A DNA stretch of 64,000 bases, from positions 1,426,001 to 1,490,000 of the forward strand of contig NC_134764.1 of NCBI RefSeq assembly GCF_050436995.1, read 5' to 3'. Under the pieces are notes generated by a model. That model searched no databases and was not told the origin of the DNA. It saw nothing but the letters and a program-made list of their open reading frames with translations. Source of the stretch: Anticarsia gemmatalis (taxonomy: Eukaryota; Arthropoda; Insecta; Lepidoptera; Erebidae). Position numbers and translations under genes: made by a program. Position 1 is the stretch's first letter; every line of letters begins with the position of its first letter. Positions 10,961-25,769 of the stretch are shown one piece after another.

Positions 10961-13900
10961 CAGGCTGTGCATTGTTGTTTAAAAGTCACACGTTTTTACA
11001 CCAAATCTAATCAAAAACACAAGCAATAATGTTGAATCCTTCAATATAATCTAAGCCTATCCACTCAAAACCAACGTATCGTTAGGCTATTACGTACACG
11101 GAATTACAGTGGGAACAAATAAGTCTTGGGGCGGGTCGCGGGTTCGATTACTAGTTGTGTATATGTTGACTTTTGACTGGCTGTAATGGGTGTCCGGCTC
11201 AAATGGCCCACCACTTATTGGTGGGGCGTGACAAATGGTACGTTACTGATTTTACGAAGAAACTTTTGTTTGGAAGTAGTTTTTGGGATTGTGGAGGATA
11301 GATAGAACATTGGTTAGTTCATTGGCTGTTTAACAAGTACGTTTGTATAATGCATCTGCGAATATCGATATCTATAAGCCCAGGATAGATTCCTTTTAGG
11401 GTTACATAATACTTACTAGTATTTTCGAAAAATGTTCTCTACTCTTCATTCGAAATGCAACGAAGTTTTCGGATTTTATTCCTTTATATTTATCCGCATA
11501 TATAATTATCCGCGACAAAATCCGAACTCTGTTTCTTTTGAGGCAAAAAAATCGTAATAAAGTTAAATTCTGTTATACCAGAAGGTATAGGTTGCGCTCG
11601 TGTTAATTATATTATTATTGTGATAAATTATTATACAACAACTATAAAAATACTAACTAGAACAAAAATACCTAAAAATCTTTGCCAAAAAATATCAACA
11701 ACGACATTCATTATCGGCCCTCCAATTGAAGCTTGTTAATCAACAATACAGCACAAAGAGATCACAATAAAAGGGTTTCTGTTTGTTAAATCAAGTCTTC
11801 AGATAAAAAAAAACGACAATCTTTTGTCCCTCTTTGTCTGTTTTATTTTTTCTTAATTTCGAGTTGATCCCAATCAGGAGTAAATTATAATGGCGAGGAG
11901 GAATGTCCCCGCTGTATTGTCTAAAAGATCGCTTTTTTAGGCTTTTATGATCATCGGTAACTTTATAGAGCTGGGGATATGTTGTTTTATATTTTTGTGC
12001 GTGAAAAAAATGTTTTAATAGATTTTTTTGAGTATAAAAACTGATTTGGTTATTATGATTGAACGATTAATCAACTAATGATCATTGAATGAATTAGGTA
12101 ACTTTTAAAATACATTATACCTGCATTGAAAACTGTTATTGGATACCCCTTAAAATACCTTTCGATAAATTATACACACAAATACAGATATTTTAGTTCT
12201 TCTAGGTAATCCAGTTTATTTGCATCGTTTAAGTACCCTACAAAGATTAAATAAGGCACATGCCAAAATCCCTGTAAAAAAACATAGCAAGGTATCGTTG
12301 TCACACCAAAACCATCATGAATCATACTCCAAAGGAGCCCAACAAAAATAAATAAATATAAAAAAATTCCATCGCCGCGACTTCGTTTCCTCGCTCGAAG
12401 TTAAATTAACTTTTTTTTCGCCTTTTTTGTTTATCGGCAGCCATCTTAACCCTTTCCCTTTGCTATATCGGCAACAGAATTGTCAAAATTGAGCGCAATG
12501 ATGTCGGTTCAAAATTGAATTTGTTATCGAGATGCCAATTTAGGGTTAACGATTCGATTACGTAACAAAAAGTGTTGTTTTTTTCTCAAACGTTTCGCGC
12601 GTCTAATGTCTCGGGTTGAAAACAAGATGGCCGTCGTTTTAGGCGCGAATTTCCGTTGCTGTTTGAAATGACAGTTTGGTTATTGTTGATGAGTTGAAAA
12701 ATTGTTATTTTGGTGAATATCTTTTGTTAGTTGTGATGTTGTTAATTTGTTAAATTGCCACTTAATTTGGTGGTGTGGTCTATTAAGTGAGAAAAGGGGT
12801 ATCTTATTTTCTTTTTAATTTTTTTCTGTACATAATTATGGTTTTTTTTTGTCAGCGGCCAAATTATAGTTGAATCCTTTGGCTGGAATCAGGCTAACTG
12901 TCTAACATCTATTATATCAACAATTATAATAGCTCTATTGTTCGTTTTTATGTTATAACTCTTCCAAACGATTAACACATATCTGAAAATCAACAACATT
13001 ATTATTTTTAAACTTTCACATTGCATACATATTATATTATCTACCATACAAGTAACTTACGCCGAAGTTTCAAGTAGTAGCTCAATAATCAGTGTACATA
13101 GGGTTAATTTTTGCATACACAATAACAAACTCTGATCTTTAACAAAACTAAAGTTTTATACAATACAGTTTTTCAACGATCCATTGTGTTACTTATATTT
13201 AGTGTGATGTGTTGACAATTAGCACGACACTCTTCACTCCTCTCCCGCGAGTTAATTAATACAAGTGTCGCGTTGTTACCTACTGTGTGAAATGGAACGC
13301 AAAATATACGCGCTTTTCACGGAGTTTTAACGAAGTAGTGTATGAGATCTATTGACATTTGATTGTTTATGATCTACCTAGCGTGCATAGGGGATGCATG
13401 CAAGGTATTTCAACAGTAAAGGGCTGGAAAAAATGAAGGCTGTGTTTGTTTTCAAGTTTTGATCTATCCCCAATTGTGAAACAAACTGTTAACTGAGAAA
13501 ACTTTATCGAAAGATTTCCGCATTTGTTCGATTGAAAGTCTGGCCAATTTTTTTTTCATAAGAATTTATATTATGACAGTTTTTACAACGGTATATTTTA
13601 TTTAGACACTATATTAATAAGTAGACTCAAACTTCAGAGGTAAACTTATATTAAATTTTGAATATTGTATTTTAAAATTTCGCTCAAGTTCATTTCGTAA
13701 ATAAAGATTTAACAAAATATCAACTCACTTATAATTTACATTAATTTAAACAGTTCCTCTCTTATTTAAATGTACCGACATTTTAACCTAAAATGATAAA
13801 ATTCAAAATTTGTCACGCCAAAAATTATGCCGAAACATTTTGCGTTGAAAATACAGGCTTATTACTCAAAAACGCCGATCCCCGATCCAGTTTTTGGAAG

Positions 13901-16900
13901 ACGTCAACTATTCGACCGCTGTGAGTCTTATCCGAGATGAATTTGAATAATTTTTACATTTAAAATCATTCCCTACGACAACATCCAAAGGGTAACCACT
14001 CTGAATCGCGACCATTGCCAGGAGATAAGGAGAAAACTCGATGTGATGGTGTAATGTAGGAGAAACAGCGGGAGTAGAAGGCGTGGAATGATGTTTTGTC
14101 ATTTTAAATTAAACTAGATAGACAAAGTTTCGTTGCTATAGAAGAACAACCCATCTTGAGTTTAATTACTTCAGTAAACATAATTATCGATTAGAGAGTT
14201 ATTCGAGAGTTATTTTTTGGAACAAGCCATAAATATTAACAAGAAGAATTTTATTTGGAACCCGAAGACAAACCAATAACGACATTATCACTATTTCTAG
14301 CAGTAACTAACAAATTGTATGTTCTTAATGCCTGTGTTATATAATGAGCAATGCACAATACAATATCCCAATACCTTCTTATTATTTCTTATTATTATTC
14401 TTCATAGTCTATTGAAAAGTTACATTTAGGGTTGCGTTTTTCAAAGCTTTTGTGTTTTACACTTATAAAAATTGTGTCTGAAAAACCCAAGGCTTAAAAA
14501 AAACCTTTAAATAGACCATTATTAAATTCCCGTTACACTCTTCTAACTTACGCCGTGAAACAAATAAATTCTGAGTGATTCTTTTAATACGGATTTTAAG
14601 CAGATTTTCTGTGGAATAAGTAAAAACGAATCCGTCACTCCCTGTAAAGGTTTAACTCCGCTCTGTGAATATTTATAAGTTTTTCTATTATTTTATATTA
14701 AGCGCCTTCGGAGGATTTCTTAAGCTTTCATTTTAATCGCTCTATAGATTAATTTTAATTTTACTTATTTAAATAAACCTCTTTACAAACATTTTCATTT
14801 GTTGTTGTAATTTTTTAATACTTTTTGACCTGTTACCGGTTCTTGATAAGGTCAAGGGTGAGATTTTTTTAATTTCTTCAAAACTTACAGCTATATTATT
14901 GGTAGTTTTAAAAAGAGTTTCAGTATGTTATTTTTTATGACATGTGTGACTATAGATTGTGACAATTGTAGCAAGTAATATCCATTGGTGTCTGCTTACC
15001 ACAACAGGAAAAAAGGCGTGATTTTTTATGTGTACATATATTTTCAAAAGACGTGTAATTTTTACTTTACTTACATAGATAACACTTCATATAGGTTTTT
15101 GTTTAGGACGCCTATACCTTCTTCACGCAAAAACTACTTACTAAATAGATTTTGTCAAAATTTGTTATGACGTGATTTGACACATGTAGTACTTATTACC
15201 TTCAGCAATCATTCCAAGCATAGTCACAGCAAACAAATAACTTCATAAAGCAGTGTTCACACGGACAATTCGTCGTCAAAACCTAGCTATCTGTACAAAG
15301 ATAATGACTTACATAACGACTAGCAAACGACTAGCGCATGCTATTTAGCGCTCGCCTCCGCGGCTTGAAAGCGTTTTAATAACAAATGAACTCAAAATTG
15401 GTACATGTCAAACGGTATTATTAGATGGATTTGTATAGAGATGAGTGTACGACTTAAGTTGGTTGCTAGTATTTTTTTGGCAAATATAATTATAGTTTTG
15501 AACTTGCTCCTTCCTGTAGCATTAGTAAATTTGGGCAATTTCTTGTGAAATTCTAAATATTTAACCATGACATGAATAGTACTCTCTTAGGTGCAAAGTA
15601 ATGTTATAATCACAATTGATAGAAGTCAGACATTAAAATTTTGAATTTAAAAAATCGTGATATAACGTTATCATTTTAATCAAGTATTATTTACCTACCG
15701 TGTAACGTTTTAGTAACGTTTTAAACATAATATGTAAATCTAGAGACGGCAAATTTGATAAAAGATCGAACAATAAAATAGGTTTATCCCTTATATTCAT
15801 CTTCTACTTTTTATGAAACAACACATCGTGTAATATAAGTTAACGAAATTATTTCGACTAAATGTCTGACAGCAAACATAGACAGAAACCATCCAATGTA
15901 GTGGTATCAACAGCTCTATACCCATACTAAAGTTAGAAACAACTATAATGACAGTAGCGCGTATGATTACGTGTTATAACGCCGTGTTTCGTTCGCTGCG
16001 TCCGCTGCAACATGCATGTATCGACGTGTACACCCAGCCTTATTGCCTGCACTACACATTAGTTTGATTACAATTGAGTATTACGCGCTATTGTTCATTT
16101 TAGAGGCTAAATATTAATTATATTATGGTGATGTTAGGTAAAATATGTTTAGCGTGAATTTGGAATATTGCTATGATATTTTGAAACAAATTTTCTATTG
16201 ACAGAACATTTCGTTTCAACTAGTTTTTTTAAATATTTTAACAGATAATGTGTCAAAGTCTATGATTATCATTATAATGGTTTATTGACTAAAGATTTGC
16301 TATGATGCTTGTTCGAAGTAGTTCTGTATGTTTGAACGGACAATGTATAAACATTTGTAATAACCGTTTCAACGATTCTTTGACTATAGTTATTTGTTGC
16401 TGAAAGAATCGGTCCATAGATGCTATTAGTTGAGTTAGTTCATTGTGCCATATTTTTTTAACTGGACTTGAATCTGTCACAAATATTTTAAAAGTGGGCA
16501 GAAATATCTCACTGAATTATTATTATTTAACTCAAGGCACATACTACTGAATGTGAATATTTTCTTCAATTAAACTTTAATTCAAATGTTTACAGTTTTG
16601 ACATCAATTTAGATATATTTACAAAATGTATTTTTGTGTTAAAATTTAAGCAGTGAGTGTAGTTTACGTGTGTTTTAAGGACGTGGATATGACGACTGAC
16701 TGTAAGAAATACATTTATTATAAAACAAAATCTAGGCCTTACAGTACATACAAACACCACAATAAATCCGCGTACTAAAATGTCTGTAGCGTGATAATTG
16801 CAATTATAATTAGTAGCGTTAACGTGAGCACGTTATGCGTTATACAGTTGTGAAAATTTGATAACTTTACAAATTTGTAGGTAGCAGTAGGCCTGTGGGA

Positions 16901-17356
16901 AATCTCGGGTACTCATTATTGTTTCTAGCGCGGCCCGCGGAGAATGCGTTGACGGAACTCTAATGCCACCTTTTGGAGGTCGAACTGCGAATGTATGGAG
17001 ACGGCATGTTACGGGGAGACTCCTTGTGTTGTACACATAGGAATGGTGTGTAAGACGTATTGCAAGTTTAAAATGCAAGCGTATTGATAGGTTTCATTGG
17101 TTTGATGGTCTAGATTGTCTTATGCGATTAATGTTTGATTTGCAATAAGTAATAAAATGTACAATAAATCATAAGGAGCAACTTGTCTAACATAAATATC
17201 CCAAAGATTATTGTCTATTAATACAGTGTCTAAGAGGCTATTTGCTTCATTTAATAAAAACCTGAATAACATATACAATGATAAACTAATGAACACCTAA
17301 CAAGACCCACGTAATATTGAACAATTATTTCGATAATATACTTTGACTGGACCCCT
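10961..17356. other. Gene-poor, AT-rich DNA, presumed intron or intergenic
   Basis: I found no gene, RNA or intact mobile element. A tRNA-like stretch at about 11125-11145 (GTCGCGGGTTCGATTACTAG) may be a SINE relic. An inverted pair of GCCATCTT-type sites sits at about 12430 and 12630. GC-rich patches at about 15340, 15960 and 16930-17000 lack a credible frame. Confidence 0.4.
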
Positions 17357-17411
17357 CTACGGCGTAGCCGCTACGAACCTCTACGTTTCGTAGCTCTACG
17401 CAAGAACGTAG
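17357..17411. repeat. CTACG/CGTAG pentamer cluster, second copy
   Basis: Seven copies of CTACG or CGTAG fall within 55 bp (for example CTACGGCGTAGCCGCTACG). It matches the style of the cluster at 3384-3455 though the units are arranged differently. The alternating orientations allow several small hairpins. Confidence 0.6.
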
Positions 17412-20400
17412 CTCGGTAGAGTTGGGTACCACGAGAGCCCTTAAGTGACAAGTTTCAGATGGATTTTTGCTGTAACCAGCTACCCCTAATTGTGTGTACT
17501 ATTGTATTATCTGTGTCACCAGTACGTAAGGGATGTTTTAATTCATTAGTCACACTTCTTATTGCAGTAATGGGGTATTATAAGCCCCTAAAGGATGGGT
17601 ATCTAAAAGGCCTAGTACAAAGTTGGGAAATAATTAGGGTTATTAACACCTGAGTAGGTAAGAGGTTTTTGAGTATATCAAAAAATTAATTTTAATTATG
17701 TTTGTTTACTTGGTTATTTTATTTATCCAGCTTTGTTTGGTATTCGTTTAATAATCATTTGGTATTCATTTTGGATCAATCATATTTATTTTCGCTATGT
17801 ATAGCAGCTGATGTAATAATAATTTAACAACGTTCATTTAATTTTATATGTATTTCGTATATCTTAAATTATTAATTATCATAATTATTATACTCTGCAC
17901 ACAATATTTTCGGTTTATACTCAAAATAGTTTTAAAATAGAAACACGCACAAACTTTTCTTTGCATTGACTTTCTATAAGAATCGACTTCTACACTAATT
18001 TGTCGTATAAATCAACTTTTAAAATTAACATTATTATTTGTCACGTCTAACATATCTTCCCAACATAATAAACCCAACAATTCACAATGAAACCTTCATA
18101 AAAACCGCTTTTTATCAACAATTGCATTTCAACGCCCATCTAAACTTTCAACATTAAGAATAAAAACAAATAAAAAAAATAACAACTCTCAGAATTGCCA
18201 TAAAAATTGTGAATTATTATCTTAGATAAATAATATTGTATTTTATTGCTCTGGTAACACCTTGTGTCTCTTAAAGAGGCAAACTTTTAAACATTAATAG
18301 GGAGTTGTGGAGTTTGGTGGGATTAATAAAATGCGACTGCCACATTGCTTAATTAATAGCACTTTCTAAAGAAAACAATATCATTTTATTAGCATAACCT
18401 GTTAGGGAGATTTTACAATTGTAAGAATCACGCTAACACAATACAGTCAATCGGATTCATTCAACCTTTACTCTCCTGTTATGATACATGAGTAATGTAT
18501 GTGAATTAATTGTATTAAAAATATCCAAGGACACATTAAAATTTTGTTGTTTGATTTTTTTTTTCAAGAAAATATCTCTATATACGTCTCCTATATACGT
18601 CTTCTTGATATTCTTAAGCATTGACAACTCTTTTTATATTTGAGACGTAAGAATTCTCAAAAAAATACATAAGTATAATCTAATCGAGGTTAAAGCCACA
18701 CACTTGCTTCATGTATTTAAATGAAATAAATAGATTCGTCAAATAAGATAAATGTTATTCCGAAAACGTTAACTTCCTAACACGCTTAATATCACGCCTA
18801 TCTTAGCCAAAAATATACGCAAAGGTGCATTTAATAACAATATAGTTACACTTAAAAATATTCAAAGTCACTGTCACTTTCTTAAGACGTGAAAACCGCA
18901 GCATTTCCTCCCCTCATTCTACAATAACCTTAAGAAAGCCCTAAATAAACTCACTGATGACAAGTTAAACAAAGTTCGGAGTTCAGCAGTTAAGGCTGAT
19001 AAACTTTTTTGTTAGCTCACGATGCCTTCCCATTGATACATGGACGCTATTACGAACACTTGCTGCCAGTTTTATTACCTGCTTGAAAGTAGGGAAGTAG
19101 GTTTAAATAATTTTATATGTGTCACAATGTGTAAGAAATAATTGTGTGTGATAAAGATATGAGGTATCTGTAACGCCCAAGTGAACGAAAGTTTTTCCTA
19201 AAGTATACATAAGTGAACCAAATGAAAAGCATTTTTCAGTAGCTACAAAATCGAAGTTTACGAAATATATTTTTTTTCATTAAGTAAGTACAGTATATAT
19301 GTATTTGGTGCTTTATTTATGGTTAGTAATTACCTTCCTATACTCTGGATTTTTTAATGTAATATTATTAAATTACTATATCTTTGTTTTGTAATATTGT
19401 TAGATACGTCAATTGCTGAATTCCATTTAGGAGTCGAAATTGATCACACATGATCTCATGATGTAGTACAGGCTTATTAAAACTGATGAGCACGCAAACG
19501 TTTCTTTATAAATCACTTTCTATTAACACTCTACTCATCTACCAGTCAATAACAAAAAAAAACATCGAAACACTAAAATATAAAGAAACAACCAAATAAC
19601 AAACTCCATCAACAAAACACATCTTCCTTTAAACCACAAAAACAAACGGACACATTTCAAAATTATTCAAATGAACTAAATCAAAGTTGGACGTTCATAC
19701 AACTATATTTAACATTAACATAAAACAACACTTAGGATTCCTCGCGAAGCCATCTTAAAGTTTATTAGAAGATATCTTCTTGATAACTTTAGGAAATATA
19801 AATAAAATGACAATAGAATAATTACCTAGCAAACATTGGGGGTTGGGGTTTAACCCTTCTTCTCGCTTTTGTTTTCCAAATGCGTTTTTGTGTGATAATG
19901 TACGATTATTGTAGCTGTTTTAAATTTTACCTTGCATTGTGAAGTGGATGATTCGTATTTTTGATATTTGTGAGACTACGTTTTGAAATAGTTTCATTTA
20001 CAGCGATAATAATTTATTTAGCATTTCTTGCAATTCAAAAGCAGAGTGTCGAACTACACAATAGTACAAATAAATGACATGCTTTTGTTAATTCATCAAA
20101 GCAGAACATTTTAATAAGTAGTATACGAGTAAAAATAAAGTTCGAAGTTTAATTCGTTAGATACATACAATGTATTTGTATGTATATTGGAGGAATAAAT
20201 CCGATGTTTGTGAAACATAACATAGATTAATGTAATTAATTAAAATGTTATTTATTTGTGGAAAAAGTATAGTGTAAAGAACGATGCGCTAGTTAAATAC
20301 AAATAAGTTTTGCACAAAGAAAACACAATAAAACATGACCATAAAACAATGTCTGCTTCTTACGATGCATGAAGAAAATTGAAAGTTCATATCATATTGA

Positions 20401-21159
20401 CGTAGCAAATCTTATATCGATACAAACATCTAAAACACTAATCCATACATACATCTACAGACAATATTTCACACAGAAATTAACAAAATATCCTTAACAA
20501 CACTTCACGCAAAACACGACCTTAACTACCTCAACTTAAAGTTTAAATTCCTCTAGCAGTTGTGACTGCACAGTGGTTAGGGGTACAAGCGAGGTGGCAA
20601 TAAAGTGTTGTTATGCTAATAATGATACTGACGGTATCGCCTCCTTACAATCAATATTTTAATATCCATATACCCCGTGGAGAGGGGGTTGATAACCTTA
20701 CGGAATAAGATGGTGGGCAATTTTGAACAATGTCTAAGACAATATAGATTGGATAACAGAATATGATAGGCCCGATTGGGTAGATATTTTTATAAAATAC
20801 TGTCAATCTGTTACTCTTTTTAATAAGTAAAACCCAGTGTATAGTATGCTTGCTTATATTGTGTCTGTGAAAGTGTGGCTCCAAATTTCATTAGACATCT
20901 CCATAGCTGAAGTTGAATAAAATGTTTCAAATTAATAGGTTATATTCAGATATCCTTAAAAAATAGGCGCAGCTGTAGCCTTATGCGTTATTTCAAAACC
21001 CAGATGGATATTCCCAAGACTATTTTTAATGTTGCTCACGGCGTTATACATTGGTGATTGACAATTACATGCCCAACAATACTAAAATACCTAATGTCTC
21101 TTACGATTTGTCGGAATCAATACGCGCGATACCTCCACAATAACTTCTTTTCTGTTTTA
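17412..21159. other. Gene-poor, AT-rich DNA
   Basis: No supported gene, RNA or repeat was recognised. Confidence 0.4.
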
Positions 21160-21352
21160 GAAGTCAACTCCTGCACTCACTCACTCCTCCTCCTAATTGC
21201 TATTTTGTCGAAGACTTTTAGAAACATACAAACAACGGACACAAGGTATCACCAGACCCAAAACCAATTGTGAATCGCACAAGTATCTGTTCTGTGTGGA
21301 AATCGAACCCACAACCTTTGACGACCTTAACCAATGCACCACGGATGCCACA
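21160..21352 (-). mobile_element. tRNA-derived SINE, decayed copy
   Basis: Read on the minus strand it runs from an A-box-like part through a B box (GGGTTCGATTTCC at about 21300-21315) to the AACAACGGACACA-type body and the CTCCTGCACT-type end. It is the same family as the SINE at 35845-36108, with more substitutions and no poly-A tail. Confidence 0.7.
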
Positions 21353-22369
21353 TTTATTACGATAGTAATATTAATGATCTGTTATTACCATCAAAGAAGA
21401 TACAAACCTTGCCATCATTGACTCGACAAGCGCTGCAAGTTATCACAGATGTCATTCAGAGTGTCAGAGTGGTCATGAGAGCGGTCATTCCGCTCCTTTC
21501 AGAACGTGGACAAATGTTGACCGACTCTGAGTGAATACCAATGGTGGACTGTTTGAAGTGGCGAGTACACTTGAATCGTAGTGCAAAACACGACTTTTGC
21601 ATTCAAAAGATGACTCTTGCATTTGTAATTTATCTTGTACCAAAGGGACGAATCAAAAGCAATAGTTAGTATGTTCAAATAGTCCAATAACAATTGTATA
21701 ATTAAAAATGAAAGGTTATTACATGTAGACATCGAATTTTATAATGATTGTTAGAGTGATTATCACACTCAATGATAACGTCGTGGTGATTATTGGTTTA
21801 ACCACTGCAAGAGTGATGTCGTTGTCGTATCGTTGAAAAAATACAAATGAGAATGATTCACTCTGCTGTATACTATATACGGTCTCACCTTCTATTAAAA
21901 CTGTGTAGAGCAACAAACAACTCATACAAACATACTAATAAAACTAAAAAACTCAAAAGACAACTCATTGCAAAAACAAAAAAAGACATGTAATGCACCT
22001 TTTTCAACTCAAGCTGACTACATTAATCTGCAACATCAATGACATCAAAGACTCAACTTGATTCAAAAGCACTTGCGCTAGTAACTCTCGTATCTAAACG
22101 GTCCTCCCCCATCCAGCGCATGTAATGATGTCCTATTGACTTGCCGGTCCGAGCATTGAAAGAAACGTCTTCCGGTCAGTGTAAACACAGCCTAATAGGG
22201 CGCATTCACTACATTCAAAGGCACGATTGCGAGTTTCGGTTTCAGTTAAAAAGAAGTAATGGACATACCACGGTGATAGTAGTTGTTTAGATTATTTAGA
22301 ACTGTTTTAGTGATTTGCTTGTTGCGCGAAGTCCCTGGTTTGATTTTCAGTAAAAGGAATGTTCAGTTT
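21353..22369. other. AT-rich DNA, no gene seen
   Basis: Nothing recognisable apart from a GC-richer patch at about 22095-22190 without a frame. Confidence 0.4.
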
Positions 22370-22574
22370 TTCTGATATTTACTTCGAGACCATTGGCTGC
22401 ATCGTAAAAATATCTTTACTATTATATTGTCCATGCTTTTTCTTTTGCTTCTGCAAGAAAGCGTGAGTTACTCTGATATTGATTTCGAGACCACTCAGTG
22501 CCTGGTAATAATGTCTTTACTAACGATAATATGTATGGTTCATGCTTTTTCCTTGCTCTTCTGCATGAAGGCGT
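22370..22574. repeat. Diverged tandem duplication, about 100-bp units
   Basis: Unit 1 (22370-22466) and unit 2 (22471-22574) share TCTGATATT, TTCGAGACCA, TCTTTACTA, CCATGCTTTTTC-type and CTTCTGCA blocks in the same order. Just before unit 1 is GTCCCTGGTTTGATTTTC, which resembles a tRNA B box, so the array may descend from a SINE body. Confidence 0.55.
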
Positions 22575-24105
22575 ATCGCGAACAAGTAAAAATATTTATT
22601 TGAAAAGTTTTTTTTTCTCATAACTCTTCATAAAACTACAAGTGAGTGTATTTTTTTCACTGTTACAAGATTTGTGTGAAAATCTGATCAGTACGCTGAG
22701 AGTATTTTGCAAGACCTTTTTTCCAACAATGGCTGGCTAGTCGATAATACGAGACCAAAATGTTATTTGACAACATAATATATTTTGACGTCTTAAACAA
22801 GTTTTTCTTCAATATCCAAACATGTTTGAAAACAATCGGTCTAAAACCGACGTTAAAAAAACTCAACACACAAATAATAATCACAAGTTTACAACGCGTA
22901 CAGCAGGCATGTCCGCGGGCTTAGCCTAGCACAACACAAGCAAAACTTGTTCAATATGGAGTAATGTAAGTTTGAGTCAATATGCCTACAACTCATATGC
23001 GCGGGAACTTTCGATAGACGCTATTGTATAAGATAAATATTTAGAACGGACTGGGCTTCGTTTTGGCTGATTGTGGATCTGTGGTTGCTGAGGAGTTAGA
23101 TTAATATATTGGTTGGTATTTAGACGATGTTGCGATGCCTTAATTGCTGCCCAAAGTTTCAGAAACGTTTAACAATTTTGTATCATGTGTACTGTTTCTG
23201 TGTTATCACTGTTGATTCTTATTAGGTAGTATAGTATATTAATAACTAAATTATATACCAATACAAGGTTAAAGAAACAACGCCGAAAATTGTGTTTTTT
23301 TGATATTACACTCAGGTTTATTTGACTTATAAAGCGTTTTCAAATACACACTATAAGTTAATGGTATTGCATTTACATGAAATCGAATGACTTCTCTTAC
23401 TTCTTTAATCACAGTTAGTCTTCCTTCATTTACAAACCTAGCAAAAGTACTCAGCTATCTATTTCAGCATAATATTCTACTTTGTCTTTATATTATAATT
23501 TCCAAAGTTGGTTTACAAAAAGATCGTTGCAGTAATGTAAGTCTCTTTCAAGTAAAAACTAATAAATTTGTAGTACCTACCTTCGCAGATAATTATAAAC
23601 ATCGAGTAATTTCTGATTAATTGTACAATTCTCTGTCACTTTCGATCAATTTTGAAACTGTATATGAGTAAAAAAGACAAAACACTGTACCGTAATCTAA
23701 AAGTAAACGACGTCCATAGTAAGACTGGCAGTCTATTTGCTATACATAACATACTTTTCACCCCAAAAAAGTATTATATTCTAGACAAAATCTTGGACCG
23801 CTTTCCCAAAGAAGAACTTTGAACAGTCTTGAGCACCCTCATCCCTTAATCCAAACACGTAACAGTTCATACATAATCCCTAATTAGGGGCACAACTCTC
23901 GCATTGATTGGAGATCAAACAATAACCCTTGTGGCTCTCGACAACTATGTCCAACTTGTACATTTTCAGGTTGGCTAGGGTGAGTATAAGATAAGTAGTA
24001 CGTAGGACTCGTCTTTTAAATATTTTGTTACTTAGAGGTAAGAGCAGTCCAATGATATGCGAGCGGTTAATCCATTTAACTTTTCGAAATTCTATGTGTA
24101 TTAGA
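22575..24105. other. AT-rich DNA, no gene seen
   Basis: No supported gene, RNA or repeat was recognised. Confidence 0.4.
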
Positions 24106-24160
24106 AACAGTTATCACATTATCATTCGTGGCGGAAAATTTCGTTAAAAAAACCAAACAG

Positions 24161-24341
24161 TACCTCGATTCTCTGCCACTATCGACTACCGACAACCGGC
24201 TAGCTATCGACATTTTGACATTTAGAATGTACTGCCAACAAAGTTTTTACAATGCCCGTCAGAGGTGCTGATAAGATTTTCATACAAAATTTCTCGATGA
24301 CAGGTCGGTTGTCGGTAGTCGATAGTAGAAGAGAATTGAGC
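24161..24341. mobile_element. Fold-back MITE, family 2, with about 38-bp TIRs
   Basis: The left end CCTCGATTCTCTGCCACTAT and the right end (reverse complement GCTCAATTCTCTTCTACTAT) continue into the shared ACTATCGACTACCGACAACC. TA flanks both ends. The body of about 100 bp has no frame. The left half, together with about 50 bp of flanking DNA, is duplicated at 25770-25925. Confidence 0.75.
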
Positions 24342-25769
24342 TACTGTACTAGATAATTCTTATCAACCAATCATTGAAAATACAAAGCATCCGACCAACA
24401 CTTGGCCGAACGGAAGAATGAGGGCCTTGCTTTTCCTTGCTATTAATCTTTGCCTAGCGATGTAAAGAGTTTAATTTTGATAGCTTAAGTAGTTATAGTT
24501 TACTAATAGGGATATCGTAATGAGATCTTTTACATAAGTATTTCAAACTATCTCAGGACTATCTTGTCTCAAGGAAATTCACAGTCACTCCACACCCAAG
24601 ACAGGTCCGCCAAAGGTAGCCATATTTGCTCCCAACTTGTTGTGGACACAAACGATTTGTGCTCCACCATTGCTTTACGTTACACAGTTATTAACACAAT
24701 CTAATTGATGTTTATTGAGGTGAACATGCTAATTTACTTGCGTGTTCGTGTATTATTTTGGTTGCAAATGCGGGTACAATGTTGGATATGGACAATTAAG
24801 TTTCGCCCTATGTGTGACTGTACTAAGCAACTTTCGTCTGAGAAGCATAGTACAATTTGGTGCTGTTCGATACTAGAAACGTAAAATATTAATAATTAAT
24901 AATCTACTATAATATTTTTTTAAGATTTGCAGTCGGAAAGTTGCGAAGAGTTAGCATTCAGTAGTTTCGGTGTCATTCTATTTCACACGCTCTATGTATT
25001 ATTTATATAATAAATCGAACACAAACTCGGCTTTGGCTTTATTCTGTTGCTATTTCCTAATAAATAACATTTCTTATTCTTATGGTTATGCACAGAATCT
25101 AAAAAGTGTTAAAAATAATACTGAAATTCAACCATCGCTTGAATATGTTTCGAATCACAATTTGTATACTGTTTAAATTTACATTTGCAGCATTTAAAAT
25201 GAAAGAAATTCAAAGCAGATATTATTGTAATAATGTTTCTGACATTAAAAGTAAAATAGATTTTCTATCTTTTATCACCAGACGACAAACGATCTTAAAT
25301 AACCAAGCCTATCTATGAACTAAGTTTACTAAACTGTGATTAACCACAGAAATATTAATCAAATAAAAAGCTTTCATATATAAATACAGTGGGAATCGCG
25401 CTTCTATCAGAATCATTAAAATAACGCGAGGACACTGAGCTCGTATTTCGATGGATACGCCCAAATTTCCATCAAATATATGACCAGCTTTAATTTATAA
25501 GAGAAAAGAGGATTTTTATTATTGATATATTGAAGAATTTGCTATATTTTTGGGGTGAAAACTAAAAAAACAGTTTGGTCTTGAAAGTAAGTTATATGTA
25601 GTTGCCAGTCGATTAGAGAGAGAGAAACTGGGTGACTTGCGTATTTTACTGAAAATACTACAATTTATTTGGTAAATCTGAATTGCAAAATGCAGTTTTG
25701 CTGATTGATTTGAGGCGTACAAAATTATTTTAGCATAACAAGCGTCGCTATGTTATTTGAAATTGTAAA

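Noticed and set aside
12430..12640. Inverted pair of GCCATCTT and AAGATGGC as a Polycomb-type (Pho) element
   Set aside because: Two short sites about 200 bp apart are not enough; no other expected motifs were seen.
16833..17078. 81-codon minus-strand frame over a GC-rich patch
   Set aside because: No recognisable motif and no support for a start or splice site. Likely chance.
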